A DNA stretch of 64,000 nucleotides from Cyathus striatus (GCA_025738555.1 JAOVFP010000001.1:8246001-8310000); one strand, 5' to 3'; positions 45,590-57,944 are shown, counted from the first letter of the stretch. The notes: generated from the letters alone by a model not told the origin. Numbers and translations are program-made.

Positions 45590-48500
45590 TCCGGTAAAAT
45601 TGGTCAAATTTGAAACAGGCGTCCCTTACGCGCGTGACCATGAACTTGAGTCTAGCAAGCCAACCACCAGCACCCCACTAAACACCAAACCCTCCAAAAC
45701 CATCTGCACACCAGGTTCATCCTTAGTCACGCCCAAACGCCCTGGCTCCATCTCCAGCATCTCCAGCACCAGTGGCCTCTCCAACCGCCTCCCCTGCGCT
45801 GGTAGCGAGAGCAGCTTTTCAGCACCATGCACAAGAAGTGCAAAGCCCTCCTATCCGTCGAATCGCGCAATACCTTCAAATCCAAATCCACGCCCAAAAG
45901 CCTTCCTCCTGTACCGGGCACGCCGACGAAGGGAGGGAGCACGAGTTGACCTAGGACGCCTGTGTCCCCGAGGAAAGGGGAGGAGAACCCGAGCTTGTTG
46001 ACTGCAATAGCGAGATGGACCTCAGTGATGTCGATCCTGGAGATGTGTCGTTTGATGCTGATGATCATGCTGTTGAGGTGGATAATATGGTTTTCGTTCG
46101 GTGCGCTTTCCCCCCTCCTTTACTTCCTTTACTAACGATTAACGACTGGAAGATAATATTCGCCCTTTGAACAACCCTAGCGCATGGTCCCCTAGTACGA
46201 GTGAAATCTCTCATGCCTGCGTATCACAAGCCCACCACCCCTGCGCCCACATTCATATTCAACTCCATCCTCACCGGGTCGGAAAAAGCCTCTCTACATC
46301 ACCACAGCGCGGATACACGTCCGCGCTGCAATGGAGGGGTACAACGCAGTGGTCTTCGCACACGGACGAACTGCATCAGGAAAGACGTACACTCTTACGG
46401 GAGACGAAAACGAGCTGGGTATCGTACCTTGCGCTACATGGGACATCTTCTCATACATCCGCAACATGCCAGAGAGGGAATACCTCCTCCGCTGCTCGTA
46501 TCTAGAAATCTACAACGAAACCACCATCGATCTCATTGCCCCCCCTCGTTGGCCTCGGCGAACCCGGTACAGATTCAAGGGACAGGGAATGATATAAGTC
46601 TCGTTCCACTCCGTGAGGAGATTGTTACGATTTTGGCTGGTGTAAATGGTGTTTTGAAGAGGGGAGAAGGGAATAGGAGGACTGCGAGTACGGATTGGAA
46701 TGAGACAGTAGTTGGAGTCATAGTGTTTTTAAGGTTGTTATTGAGAGCTGGGAGAGGGGAGGAGGAGAGGCCTATTACGCCTGGGTTGGGCGGGAGGCAG
46801 ACTCCCGGGCCTGGTGGGGCTAGGTTGCAAGCGAGAGGTAGGAAGAGTGTGAGGACGTCCGTTTTGGTTTGTCTTTCTGCTTTATGATGTGGGTAGATGC
46901 TAATGTGGTTGGTTGTTAGAGTCTTATTGATTTTTTACCATACCGCAACTTGGAGCTTACGCGCATTCTGCAACTTTCCTTGTCCAGTAACACACAGACA
47001 ACTGTGACTTGTGCTATCAACCCCGATCCCTCTACCGTCACTGAGAGTACGCTGTTGTTCGCTAAGAGGGTCAAGGGTATTCATGTGCATTTTACCTCTA
47101 TTCGTTGCTGGGGAACAGTTTCTAACTTTGCTCCATAGCTTAATACGAAGCAGAAAGGGATCGTCGATACAGATGCGCTTATTGAACATATCGGAAGGAG
47201 ATTGAGGATCTCAAGCGGAGCGTGAGGCTGATGCTCCTGTTCGTAATCATCGGTTGTCAACTCGTGAGGTGCGTGTTCTCCTTCCGTACCATTATCAACT
47301 TCGGCTAATAAGAGATATCATAACAAATTGACGAAACGAAGGCGATGCGTGATCTCAATGCGGGCATTAAACAGCTCACGAAGCTCATTTTGACGAGTCA
47401 GACAGTGGATGATGCTAAGAGTGGCGATTCGAGGCCTGTCTTTGATATGTCCCCGTATCAGGTTTGTCTTTCACTTACTCGTGCTGTACATTTGCTTACT
47501 ACAATTATAACTACAGCAAGAGCTTCTTGCTGCCCGCATGCAGATGGAGTTTCAAGCCAACCGGCTTCTGTCGCTCGAAGCTGCGCTGATCGCTCGTCCG
47601 CCTCTTCCACCTACTGCCTCTGAGAGCGAGAAACATAAGCTTATCGCTGAGAAGGGCAAGACCATCCGGGAGCTTGAGATTGTCATTAGGGGGTATGAGG
47701 CGAACCTGGGTGAGCTGCTGCGGAAGGTTAAAGATGACGCCGAGCGGGAGTGGAAGGAGAAGCTCGATGAGAAGGTTAGGAAGAGGGAGGGGAAGGAGCG
47801 GTGGGTGGAGGAGGCTGTTAAACAGTTGGAGAAGGAGAAGAAGGTTGGTCTGTGTTGCTTAAAGAGGTGGTAAGTCGGTTGGGTGTAACTAGTAAAAGAA
47901 TAAATAAGCGGGTCGATCGAGACGTCCGTCCGTTCTGGGGTGTTCTAAGGTGAGAGGGAGTAAACTTGATTCGATGATCTGTAGTGTAACTACAGGGATA
48001 TGTATACTAGAAAAACCAATAAATCTAAAATAAGTAAGAGTGATTATATCGGATGAAGGATGTAAGGGGAAAAGTGTGAAACATTAGAAATGAATAGAAA
48101 ACTCACTAAGAAAGTCCAATAAGTTGAAGTTTGCGAGGAGACAAGTTTTCTTGTCAAACTTCAGGGTCTTGATCCCCAGTGAAAAATCGGCCTAGGGATA
48201 TCAAGCTGTATCGTGCGAGATATCATTTCCAGGTTTTTAACAAGGGACATCTAGGGTACTTTGCCAAGACACAAAATGAAGTCTTGGCAGCATTACACAT
48301 ACAAAACAGTGGGACGTCTCTCAATCATTTTCTCAGCAGCATCTGGGCATTTCGAGTGATATCTGGGGTAAGCTGGATTGTGAGAGTGCTATCTTAAACT
48401 TTCGCTTATGGCATTCATTTCCCATTTCCATCAGTTGCACTTACATATATAATTGTAACGCTTACGCGTAGCATATGACAGGCCCTTTCTTTTCATTCCC

Positions 48501-50191
48501 ACCAGCTTCCCACCAACTTCTCGCGCCTCACGCAATTTAACTGACCCCTTTTCACTCCTCCCTCACCTTATTCTCACCTTATCCTCACCTATCTGCGAGC
48601 AACACTACGTGTCTTAAAGTGGTCTTTCATAGGTATGTGGCATAGTATCTTTTCGTCTTGAAATGTACCCATTTGACTCATTTATTAAACGAACTCGGAA
48701 CCAGCGAGGACTTCATCTGACTTCCCCATATTCCCGCCTTCAACTTCGACTCCCAGCAATACTTTTGTCCACAATCAACTCACCATCGACGCTCTACTTC
48801 TGATGGTTGGTCCACAAGATGGTTGTTAGATTTCGGGTGTGTGGGTCGGCGAAGCGGGGTGTGACATGCGCAAGGTATGATTTCAGTTAATTTTCAGAAA
48901 ATCATTGCTAACACTACTTTATGTCCGTTCAGTTGCATGAAGTTGGGGCTCGCACATAGTAAGTCAGTTGAAGTACTGAGGCTTGGCTAGTATAGTAGTA
49001 TTGTAGCATTAGATGTGTTGGATACCGACAAATGTACCCCAGTAGATAAATTTCCAATATATGTGCTTTTGATTTTATTTCTATACCTGTACAAATCCCT
49101 CGGAAATGCTTCAACAACGCCAGATACAGCTAGAATATGATGAAAGCGGCACTAGATATCGCTATATTTGCCAAGAAGTTAGCAGTTGGCAAATCCAACT
49201 TATTCTTGGCACTTGTCCAGCCTCGACATACTTAGATCTTACACGAAAAAAATCGTTATATTCCAGATTTTATTGCAATATCGAGTCACATCTGGTCCTC
49301 GGTACCACTGGATAGCGCTCGACATCACTAGACCGACTTTTGACTGGGCTTGATCGTCGGTGCCGATGTCAAGCTATTTTGAGAACTCGGAGTGTCGCAG
49401 GGGATAGGTATGGTCGGAACGGTGTACGAAGACGTATAATTTGGGAAAGTGGAAGAGAGCGAGCGGGAATGACGAATTAAGGAGAGAACGCGAGCGGAAT
49501 GCGTACGGACGCGTCAATGTAGCGTGATGCGTGATTGCGTAATCCGGTTTGGAACGTCTTGATATATCGAATAATTCCTGAATCGCAGCGCAGGCAGTTT
49601 GCCTGCTCTACATGCTTCTGGCTGTTGGGCTTTGCTAATTCTTTCGAATAGGCGAGGAAGCAGCTGGAGGAGGAGCGTCATGCGCTCGCTGTCTTCGTTA
49701 GCAAGTTTGATGCACTGGGACTGGGGCTTGGTGCTGCGCCTGTTTCCAAGCTACAGCCGCCCAAGCCAATCCCTGGAGGAGCAGTTATTTCTTTCTCTGA
49801 GAGACAACAAACGAGACTGCGTCTCTCCCTGTCTTCAAACTCCATCCTCGGGTCCACCACTGCGAGAACGTACAAAGTGCTGGAAGAGGAAGAACACAAT
49901 ATTACTCCTACTTCCTCTCCCATGCCTCCGGCTACTTCTGTGCCGGTGGAAAGCTCCCCCGTACGGCTCGGGCTTTCGTCGTTCCCTGCTCAGCCTAGTC
50001 TGCTGGACTATGAGCCGGAATGGCTTGATGGAGAGACGAGCTTTGACTCTATCTTGGAAGTGGAGAATGCTATTTTGCCCCTACTGCCTATTTCTGGAGT
50101 TAAGAAGCTGGCTATTGGGCCTGCGACTCCGCAGAGTCCTGTGAGAGAGGTGTTGAGTTATAAGCAGAATATTGCTCCTGCCGCATGGTGA
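45590..50191 (+). pseudogene. Kip2-type kinesin motor, degenerate
   Basis: A Ser/Pro-rich N-terminal extension (SSLVTPKRPGSISSISSTSG, 45718-45777) and MDLSDVDPGDVSFDADDHAV (46015-46074) lead to a motor with an intact-looking P-loop GRTASGKT (46364-46387), YLLRCSYLEIYNETTIDLI, KRGEGNRRTASTDWNE (switch I start; RSSRSH itself is garbled) and YRNLELTRILQLSLSSNTQT. The DLAGSE switch II region and about 50 residues are missing after SLID (46920), and at least four frameshifts split the motor (near 46215, 46290, 46550 and 46700). The 3' exons (47345-47461, 47517-47855, 49652-50191) are open and encode a coiled coil (RELEIVIRGYEANLGELLRK) and a long tail ending NIAPAAW. In fungi Kip2-type kinesins carry plus-end factors along microtubules; this copy cannot make a motor. 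Confidence 0.85.
48175..49348. mobile_element. 1174-bp element in a kinesin intron
   Basis: Flanked by a perfect 7-bp duplication CTTGATC (48168-48174 and 49349-49355). The ends are inverted: CCCAGTGAAAAATCGGCCTA and the reverse complement CCCAGTCAAAAGTCGGTCTA, with similarity continuing about 40 bp. An uninterrupted relative of the target is at 40277-40420, where GGCACCGAC joins ACAAGACCCTGAAG directly. No transposase frame. The superfamily is uncertain (7-8 bp duplication). Confidence 0.85.
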
Positions 50192-51040
50192 TGAAGCACT
50201 GGGTGGGAATTTGGATACTTATTATTATGGAGTTAGATATTTATCTCAAGTTTTGTTGTTGCTTTTTGATTTGCTGTCTGTTCTTTGTTCGGTATGCTTT
50301 GTTTTTTATTCAAGTGGATCTGGAAAAACTACTTTACATTGAGAATATTTGACAAGTGGGGTGTCGTCGGGAAAGCGAGCTGTCGTTGAGTGATGACTGG
50401 TGTATATTTTAGCTTGATAATGAAATTGTGTATACCTGTTGCGTTGCTTTTAATTCAACTATGAAACCATACCCAGGCTTCAATTGCAGTGGAGCCGTTT
50501 ATGATGAGGCATTTATATCTTGCTTGAAACAAGTTGAACTACCTCATAAAAAGTTTCACTAAAGAAAAATGTTGCGGCCTCGTGCAAAAATTTGCGCCGA
50601 ACAAGCCCCCGAAAAAGTTTACCCGTTGCTAATATGTCGACGAATTTTAGACTTTAACTACATCGTTTGACATATGAAGTGTACTGGTTCTTTCATCGTC
50701 GTCAAGGTGAATCGTCTAGTTCAAGTTATAAGCTCATGTGGCGTAAATAACTAGTGGCTAATAGTCAAGTCTGACGAACCTGAGGTCTGACACAGCATGC
50801 GCTTGTCATATATATATATAATTCAAAGTCTTTTTCTTCGTACTCCTCATCGACGCCCGAAATTTTCTGTAATGACTTCCTGTTTATTGGGAAGTGGGTA
50901 TATCCCCAACACTGATACCCAGGTGATTTATCTTCGCTGTATAACGCTGCACATTTGGATTTACTCAAGCTTGGCTCCGATAGGCTGCGTTTGAATATGG
51001 AAGCCAGAAGCTCACAGGAATCGATGAAGAAACTCTCAGT
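50192..51040. other. Spacer, kinesin 3' side
   Basis: No convincing gene between the kinesin stop and the TPR gene. Short frames at 50765-51064 (-) and 50797-50994 (+) have no features, though the last 40 codons before 51041 (KLTGIDEETLS) may be an upstream part of the TPR gene. Confidence 0.4.
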
Positions 51041-52190
51041 ATGCACATTGGAGATAATTCCCATGTACTCCGAGAATTGACTCTTCTGGCCGAGAGATTC
51101 TCTAGCCTAGGACGATGGAAAGCGGCAGAAATCGTAGAACTGGAAGTAATGGAAATGTGTACTACGATTCTCGGTACCGAGGACCCTGGCACTATTCGGA
51201 GTATGATCAACCTGGCAAGAATATACCGCCATCTAGGAAAATGGATTGAATCGGAGAAACTGGAAAAACAGGTCTTGGATGTGAGAACAAGAGTACTCGG
51301 TGAAGAGCATCCAGACACCATTCAGAGTGTGGCGAACTTGGCTGGAGTATGCTCTGCTCTGGGACGATGGAAAGAGGCCGAGACCATGAAAGCTTAGATC
51401 CAGGAAATGAGGGATAGATTCAAGCCTGCAGACCTTCTGAATCGTCATGACACGGTTCAGCGCATAAACGCTTCTGGGGCTCTGGATCACGGTGCTTCAG
51501 AAAAAATATTTAAGGAGGCCTTTTCTACATCCACTGAACAGGCTTCCAACGACATTGATAATCGCCTTGAATCAGAGTTCGCGGATGACGCTTTATTTCC
51601 TGGAGCCTTTTCTCAAACGCCAGGGTACTTCAGCAATGCTCATCACTTCGTCATATCCGACTCTAAATTCATAGATAATTCAGCATTCATACGGAGTAAG
51701 TACTTCACGTTAATCCAACTTCTGAAATTACTAAGAATCTTAAATAGTACATACTGGTGACGGTTACTTGCTGGCCGCTGGTGGAGTATTTGGATGGTTA
51801 CTAAACACCGGAATGTCTACCGAAAGACTTGTAGAGGGGCGACAGACCATTATCACCATTGAAATAAATGTCGAAGAGAAGAAAGATAACAGTGGCAGTC
51901 AGCCTTACGCAAAATACTCCAGAGGGCACAGGAAGATCAAAATCGATCTATCACAGGACAGCAATCTATTACTTGCATCATCATACCTTTCCGCAGCTCA
52001 GCAGTATCGTGCAGGAGTTGAAGGGCTTTCGACGGGAGCTTTAGTACCTAGCATTAATGCCACTAATAGTAGATTACAATCCCTTTCATTCATACTCCGA
52101 GTCCTTTCTCGGAAGTCAAAGAAATTAATATGGACCTTGGCACTGTGGGGGATTATTTTTGTTACAACGTTAATTCCATTCTATACATAG
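51041..52190 (+). pseudogene. Tetratricopeptide protein with C-terminal membrane anchor, premature stop
   Basis: The frame from 51041 holds about two and a half TPRs of the 42-residue type: RFSSLGRWKAAEIVELEVME, TTILGTEDPGTIRSMINLAR, RVLGEEHPDTIQSVANLAGV. A TAG (51395-51397) stops it; the same frame continues with EMRDRFKPADLLNRH and the FSNAHHFVISDSKFIDNSAF motif common in Agaricomycete proteins. A GTAAGT...AATAG intron (about 51699-51751) joins in phase to GDGYLLAAGGVFGWLLNTGM, and the protein ends in a hydrophobic segment LIWTLALWGIIFVTTLI before the stop at 52190. Such TPRs form the sensor half of many fungal NLR-like proteins, but no NB-ARC or NACHT domain is visible upstream. The TAG may be a nonsense mutation or lie in an unseen intron. 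Confidence 0.6.
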
Positions 52191-52193
52191 TTT

Positions 52194-52759
52194 CAATTTT
52201 TACAAACCCAATTCAATAATAGTTGCGACATCCTCTCATGTTTTCAACTCTTAAACCTCGACATATTTTTTATAAAACAAAGACAAGAAATGAATTATAA
52301 GATTCCTAAGTGGTTGTGCATTAAGTATGAAAGAAATCCGAGCATGGGAAGGTATAAAAATTACACAAGTCTAATTGATGGGTGGTCTAAACTACAGGTG
52401 AACTATAGTAAAGTATAGAAATCGTTATAACCAAATATGTCTCTTAGTTGGATATCACACACACTACGGAAGATAATTTCCGTAAGTTTTCAAAGCAAGA
52501 GAGGAATGTTCAGCTGAACGGAGTCGAATGTCGACGAGGGTTTGTGTTGATGCGCCCTCCCATACTACTTACCCCAGAAAATTTCGAACCAAGTTGGCTC
52601 GCAGAGCACCCAGAAGTCTAGTGCCTCAGGCATGTTCAGCGTATTCATCTCTGCCATCCACATGTCGCAATATGGAGTATGAGGGATGTGTTATTTACTC
52701 TTCCCAGCATAGCCAAACAGAACAGCATGTATAATGTGGGAATGTTTTCGACGCAAGTT
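52194..52759. other. Spacer before R6
   Basis: Contains the right copy of the 26-bp inverted repeat and no supported gene. The + frame at 52528-52734 has no features. Confidence 0.4.
52368..52393 (-). repeat. Right copy of the 26-bp inverted repeat
   Basis: Exact reverse complement of 44300-44325; outside it reads ACAGGTGAACTATAGTAAAG. The two copies point inward toward each other. Confidence 0.75.
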
Positions 52760-55195
52760 CGACGTCCGACAGTCACCGGTCACCGGTCGCCCTTAGCCTT
52801 TTCTTTCCCCAGCACTCTCTACCTCCAGCTTCTCCTCATCCTCAGATCTTGGCCTCCTTTTCATGTTGCCTTAGTTGCGACTCGCACCAAGAATTTGGAT
52901 TTTCATCTATGAATGAAGAACTCGATAGCTTTGACTGACTTTAATTCCTATCGCGATACCCAAGATGCCCCGTTGCTTCCTTCCTGGATGCAACCGCAAC
53001 ATCAATAATCTCACCAACATCAGTAGGCGATATGTCATGACAAGCGGCAGATGATGGAAGAGGCCGAAGCGGAACTTCTAGTCGACTGAGGTGAGTTGTT
53101 GTTATCAGTTCTTCTGCGTGTGGGAGCTCGTGTCTCGGCTGTAGGGTTGATTGGTTGGAGATCTGTTGCTGATGGTCTGATATGGTGCGTGGATGCAATT
53201 CTGGTTGTGGGAAGGTGGTAGACGGCGGTGTCGTCGTTGAACGTGGGGAGGGAGGATACGGTGCTCCCTGGTACGCCACGACAAGGTAGGATCTAGCGGG
53301 AGGCTCATGTTCTACGGTAGCATTCTCCTATACACTCCACGCTGATCATAGAGAGCGCCACGGCGACCACCCACCCTCCTATTTATGAACTACGGTACGC
53401 CACCAATTTTTAGAACACGAGGAAGATCTTCCTCTATATGCTACTTTCGGTGGGCCACACATGTTCGAAGTGCACCACGATGATCCGTCGTACTCTCTGT
53501 TCTGGGCAGAGTGCCCACCATGCCATTCTCCTGTTCTCGAAGACACCATACCATACGTTGTGCAGAACAACTTACGCATCCTATCTCTCTTATCTCCCTT
53601 CTTTCTTTCACTCATTCTTTTCTTCTCATTTCAATATACTATGCAACGTACTAACTTAATACAATCAATAGGAACAACTTCAAATGCTGATTCATGCCTT
53701 TCGTTCTGTCAAAGTCTAGTTTAGCGACTTGGACGGGATGAGGTGGACTCCTGTCTCCTGCTGTACCGCGTACAAGGGTACGTTTCCCATCTTTCATTCC
53801 CTTCTCTCGATTCGTAGCTGACATACCTTACTTTCGTTTCTTAGCAACATCGCTCCCGACCAGTATCCTTTTCAGCCCCCAAACCTACGGCTCTCACGCC
53901 ATGCAGCACACACCACCCACACGCCCACCAGAAGACAACGAATTATATTACCCACACAACAATCGCGCCCGTGCTCCGCATCGTGTGCGCATTCCACCTT
54001 GAAAAGGAACGCAGTGATTCCCCATCTGCCCGTTTTGCGTGATCTGGTGGAGGCTTCTTCGGCTGGGGATACTTCTACCAGTACCAGTGAACGAGATGGT
54101 AGGGGGGCTGGAGAGACGAGGGTGCCTAGGGTGATATAGTCGACTTCGTCAAGTGAGGGGATTGGTAGAGAGGGGGGGCTGTCGCCACCCGCGGTGGTGG
54201 TGCGAGTGCGGGTGGGATGGAGGGTCGTGATTTATTGCCCTCGTTATTCCCGTCCTCATCACCGTCTCCCTCCTCGCCCACTCCAGCGGCACCAGGAACA
54301 TCCTTAACGTCAATGAAACAAGAACACTCAGAAGATATTACTCTAGCCTGACCTCTTCGGGGCACCACCCCCATTCGAATCCGACCATTTTTATGGGACG
54401 GAGGAGCACGGTTAATGCGCCATCTCATGGATCTGGGCCTGGAAGATCTCTATTGTCCTTTTCACTTTCGACTCTCGGACAGGCCGGAGATATTCCCTCG
54501 CTTTCCCTCCCTCGCTCTCGCTCATTTCAGTCGTCACATTCAAGACTCCAAATCCTTGCGACATATCACGTACGAGGGCATCGTCCTGCTCCCGGCTCCA
54601 AGTGCCCCCTGCTTCCCATCCGAAGCTCAAGTTACCCTAGCTGTACGATGGTGTCGGAAGCGCAGTTTTTACACCTTGTCTGCTCTCCCATCGGGATCAT
54701 TCTCGTTCAACTTCACTGCCTCGTTCTTATGCTTCGGACAACGAGGTAGGGTTTGATGAAGATGGAGATATTTATGATTTGGCAGATAAGGATGATCTTG
54801 GGGACTTTGAGAATGAGTTCGAGACTGGTTTCAACGATGATGAGAACGAAGAAGAGTATAATGGGGGGAATACGACGTTTACGTTCAAGTATACGAGCTG
54901 ATCAGGGCGCTGACGCACCGATTCGTCTTCTATGTTACATGTCATCTCCACATATCCTTACAGACATTATACTATACTTATTTTGTATTACAGACGAAGT
55001 GCTGCCGCTCATTGTATGTATTTAAGTAGTCTACCTGTAATGCTGTCATTGATGATGCATTCCATATTTCAACAGGTGTACAGCCACTCTTCCGATTTAA
55101 ATGGTAGCTCAAATTCTTCGGCGAGTGTTGGGAGCAAGTCGGAAGTTGGGGCCGGAATTGGATACATGTATCTTCTAAGATAATCGTATAGTATC
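52760..55195 (+). pseudogene. R-family repeat gene, copy R6
   Basis: It begins without a CACGTG box. First block ends TCGACTGAGGTGAG (53081-53094). The second block from GGAACAACTTC (53671) reads EQLQMLIHAFRSVKV, then TAG, then FSDLDGMRW. The C-terminal region is the best preserved of all R copies: SVVTFKTPNPCDISRTRASS (about 54532-54591), then DNEVGFDEDGDIYDLADKDD and LGDFENEFETGFNDDENEEE (54738-54870). This suggests a protein with a basic/Ser-rich middle and a strongly acidic end. Converges on DUF6533 copy 8. Confidence 0.62.
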
Positions 55196-55242
55196 AATCA
55201 ATGATGCCCTCTACTTCTCTGGAAATATAAACCAGAACCATT

Positions 55243-57029
55243 TCATGCTTCCCCAGAGCGGGTGGCTGTACCATGCGGAGGTTGAGCAAAGAAAATTGAC
55301 CGTGACACGGAGGGAGCACTTTCACTTCCATCCATATCTGCCATTTGCCTCAAATTCAGTATCAAACGAGATGCCTGATGGCTTCAAAAGTTTTAATCAT
55401 TGGAATGAATGGATTATAACTGACCGTATATGACTGCACTGCATAGTACCACCTGTAAACGTATGAAAAAGGTTTACATTAGCAACAATATCGATGAGAT
55501 TTACGGGAGGATATAGCGATTAAATGCAATTGCTCTAGGATCGATCGAACTCCATGTCTGAAGTACCGAAAATACTAAGTAATGTTTCGATTAGAAAGCC
55601 ACTTCTATGAGCATATTTCAAAATATCTCTCACCAAAGAAAATGAAGAAATACAGTGTTCCATCACGCATAATGGATGTCAGGATAGGGAGGTTGCTTCT
55701 TCTACATTGCAATAAGTTTAGCATTCCTCTTTGAGTAACACTGATATTCTTCCAAAATCTGAAAATAGTAAGTAGAAACATAGCACCTGTTGACAGGAAT
55801 TAAGTATTCTCATTGAAATTTGAAGTAAACATACAATGGACAACAATATTGAGTCCAAAATAAACAACTTCCAGTGGCAGAAGGGTTGGATTTTCAAAAT
55901 TGTTTATAGAGCACGCAAATCCTGGAATTTCAATAATATTCATACTTTCTGTGATGGCTAATAATATGGAAGATATTAATTGTATCTAAAAATAATGATT
56001 AGAATGCAACAATTATGTGGTAAGCATATATATTTAACGCACCAAAAATTGTGCTGGTACATTTCCATGGCATATCAGTCTCGATTGACAAATAGCATTA
56101 TAACTTACCAATTAAACATAGTCCTAGAAACCAAACTACTATTGCAATTTATGATTAGTAAATCATAGGTTTGTATAATAGTTGGATGGAAAGCACACTT
56201 TTTCTGCTGTTCCCATAACATGCACTAACACGGAATGCGAAGACAAGATCCATTACTGTACACAGTATGACTGATCCCCTATATGATTGTTGTTATGTTT
56301 CATAGAGAAAACTAATAAGATTAACTCCCCACGTCGCACCAAACCAGAGATTCGCACGACAGCTGCAGTGTTAGGTTTGGTTAGGTATTATTAGAATAGA
56401 CCCAATTATTCTACTATAATTACAACTGACTTTATAGATTCAGTTTATGACATGGTAAATTCATATGGGAATTACTGACATTGGGTAATATAGTTCCGAG
56501 TGTCTCAAAGGATGGTGCTAGGAGAAACACAACTCAGATAAAAATTCTCTAAATGAAGGAAAATTTAGTACGAAAAAATGTGAGGAACCTGTAGAACCCG
56601 GGATGTAAGTAATGCATTTAATTAGTAAAGATATGTAACTTGCGAGAGATACAGAGGAGAACAGTATCTTGTAATAATGTAAAGAATCTTAGGAATGGAC
56701 CATCTCATTCCACTGAAAAAAGAAATCCTTTCAGATATACTTTAAATAATAGGATAGGGTATACCCCTCCCACTCACCACCAGATGTATTTCACCTACAA
56801 AATTTTATCTTTAGATATAAGTCCCATAACATGGAAATGATGATACCTCATCAAAAAAGCAGTAAATAATATCATATCCGAGGGAACATATAACAGCAAC
56901 TGAATCATATTGAATGGGAATATAGGATTAGACATATAATGACATACTGCAGACAGTTTTCATTGTTATGTTTTCATATTTAAAGCTAATTATTTCGTCG
57001 AAGGGAATACCTGAGTAAGTGTTGTTCAT
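55243..57029 (-). CDS. DUF6533-type membrane protein, copy 8 (shortened tail)
   Basis: Start at 57029 (MNNTYSGIPFDEIISFKYEN). Intron 1 GTATGTC...GATTCAG; signature VAVICSLGYDIIYCFFDE; VKYIW; GMRWSIPKILYIITRYCS, whose 3' splice donor reads GCAAGT rather than GTAAGT; VMDLVFAFRVSACYGNSR; IVWFLGLCLI; microexon; IIEIPGFACSINNFENPTLL...YFGLNIVVHC; MFLLTIFRFWKNISVTQR; and NLPILTSIMRDGTLYFFIFF. In the last exon two bases are missing (GGGGAAGCATGAA against GGAGAAGAACATGAA), so the tail ends SGEA at 55243 instead of EEHE.... All membrane segments are intact, so the protein may still work. Confidence 0.65.
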
Positions 57030-57944
57030 GGTGAAAGTTGGGTGGAAGGCACTGGGCATACATCACTTACATATATATGTGGTGTGAGCATGGTAGCACC
57101 CATATAGCTTAGTGTGTACTAATGACGGAACCTCGATAGTACCTCACAGTATATGTATACTAACTAAACGCCTGTACAGGATATAAGACCAATGTAAGTA
57201 ACCATAAGCATCAAGGAACTAGACCTTTCTCGAAGCGCGCCTGGTTTCAGGTCTTGTAAGCATCTTTGTCCAGACTGAGCAAGATCCGGTAGATGCGACT
57301 AACCGCCTATTCAAAATCCATAAAAGGACGACGCCCTTGCCAGGTATCACGTAGCTTTAAGCTGTAAGTAGATACTACCAAGGTACGTTACCTACCGGTA
57401 AGTGATGTTACCTTTAAGCTATGTTAATCATGGCCAGATGTCTGCGTGACACGGTACATAATATTACTCAGTAATGTACGTGGATAGATTAGATACATAA
57501 CATGTATCCTAGAATAGAAATACCACCTCACTTCACTGGAGTTTTAACCGATAAACATCACTACTATACTTGCATAGATCAGACAAAAAATGTTGTCCTT
57601 TTTCTACCAAAATGGGATACCAGCTTAAAATTAATTGTGAACCTCACATGAAAATGTAATGATTTCAGCCAAGTTATATAATGCTGTGAAAATTTTCGTT
57701 CTCGATTATATGCCATGTAAGGCAGTTCGTGCATTAAGGCATTAAAATGTGCTTCAATGCGCTGTGTGGAAGATTTAGTTTTCATGACATATCTTCTCCG
57801 AAGTACTCCTTCACAGCTCCTGGTACTCTGGTGGTTGAGCATTTCCCTAATTACGATGGTTAGGGGTTCATTTGGGAGCCAGACGAGCCTAGTTTCTTCA
57901 AGGATGCAGTCATCCCTTTTCCAGCGCAGAGAGGAATTACTGTA
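57030..57944. other. Upstream region of copy 8 and a repeat shared with 8.0-8.6 kb
   Basis: The - strand TATA-like CATATATATG is at about 57070. From about 57200 to 57790 blocks match the insertion in DUF6533 copy 1 (GATCCGGTAGATG, CATAAAAGG, GTAGCTTTAAG, GTGCATTAAGGCATT, TTTAGTTTTCATGACA). A 131-codon - frame (57579-57974) covers part of it. Confidence 0.45.

Noticed and set aside
46201..46887. 228-residue frame as an intact kinesin domain
   Set aside because: The motor motifs are spread over three frames; this frame contains only pieces (FIFNSILTGSE and GEGNRRTASTDWNE) and garbage between.
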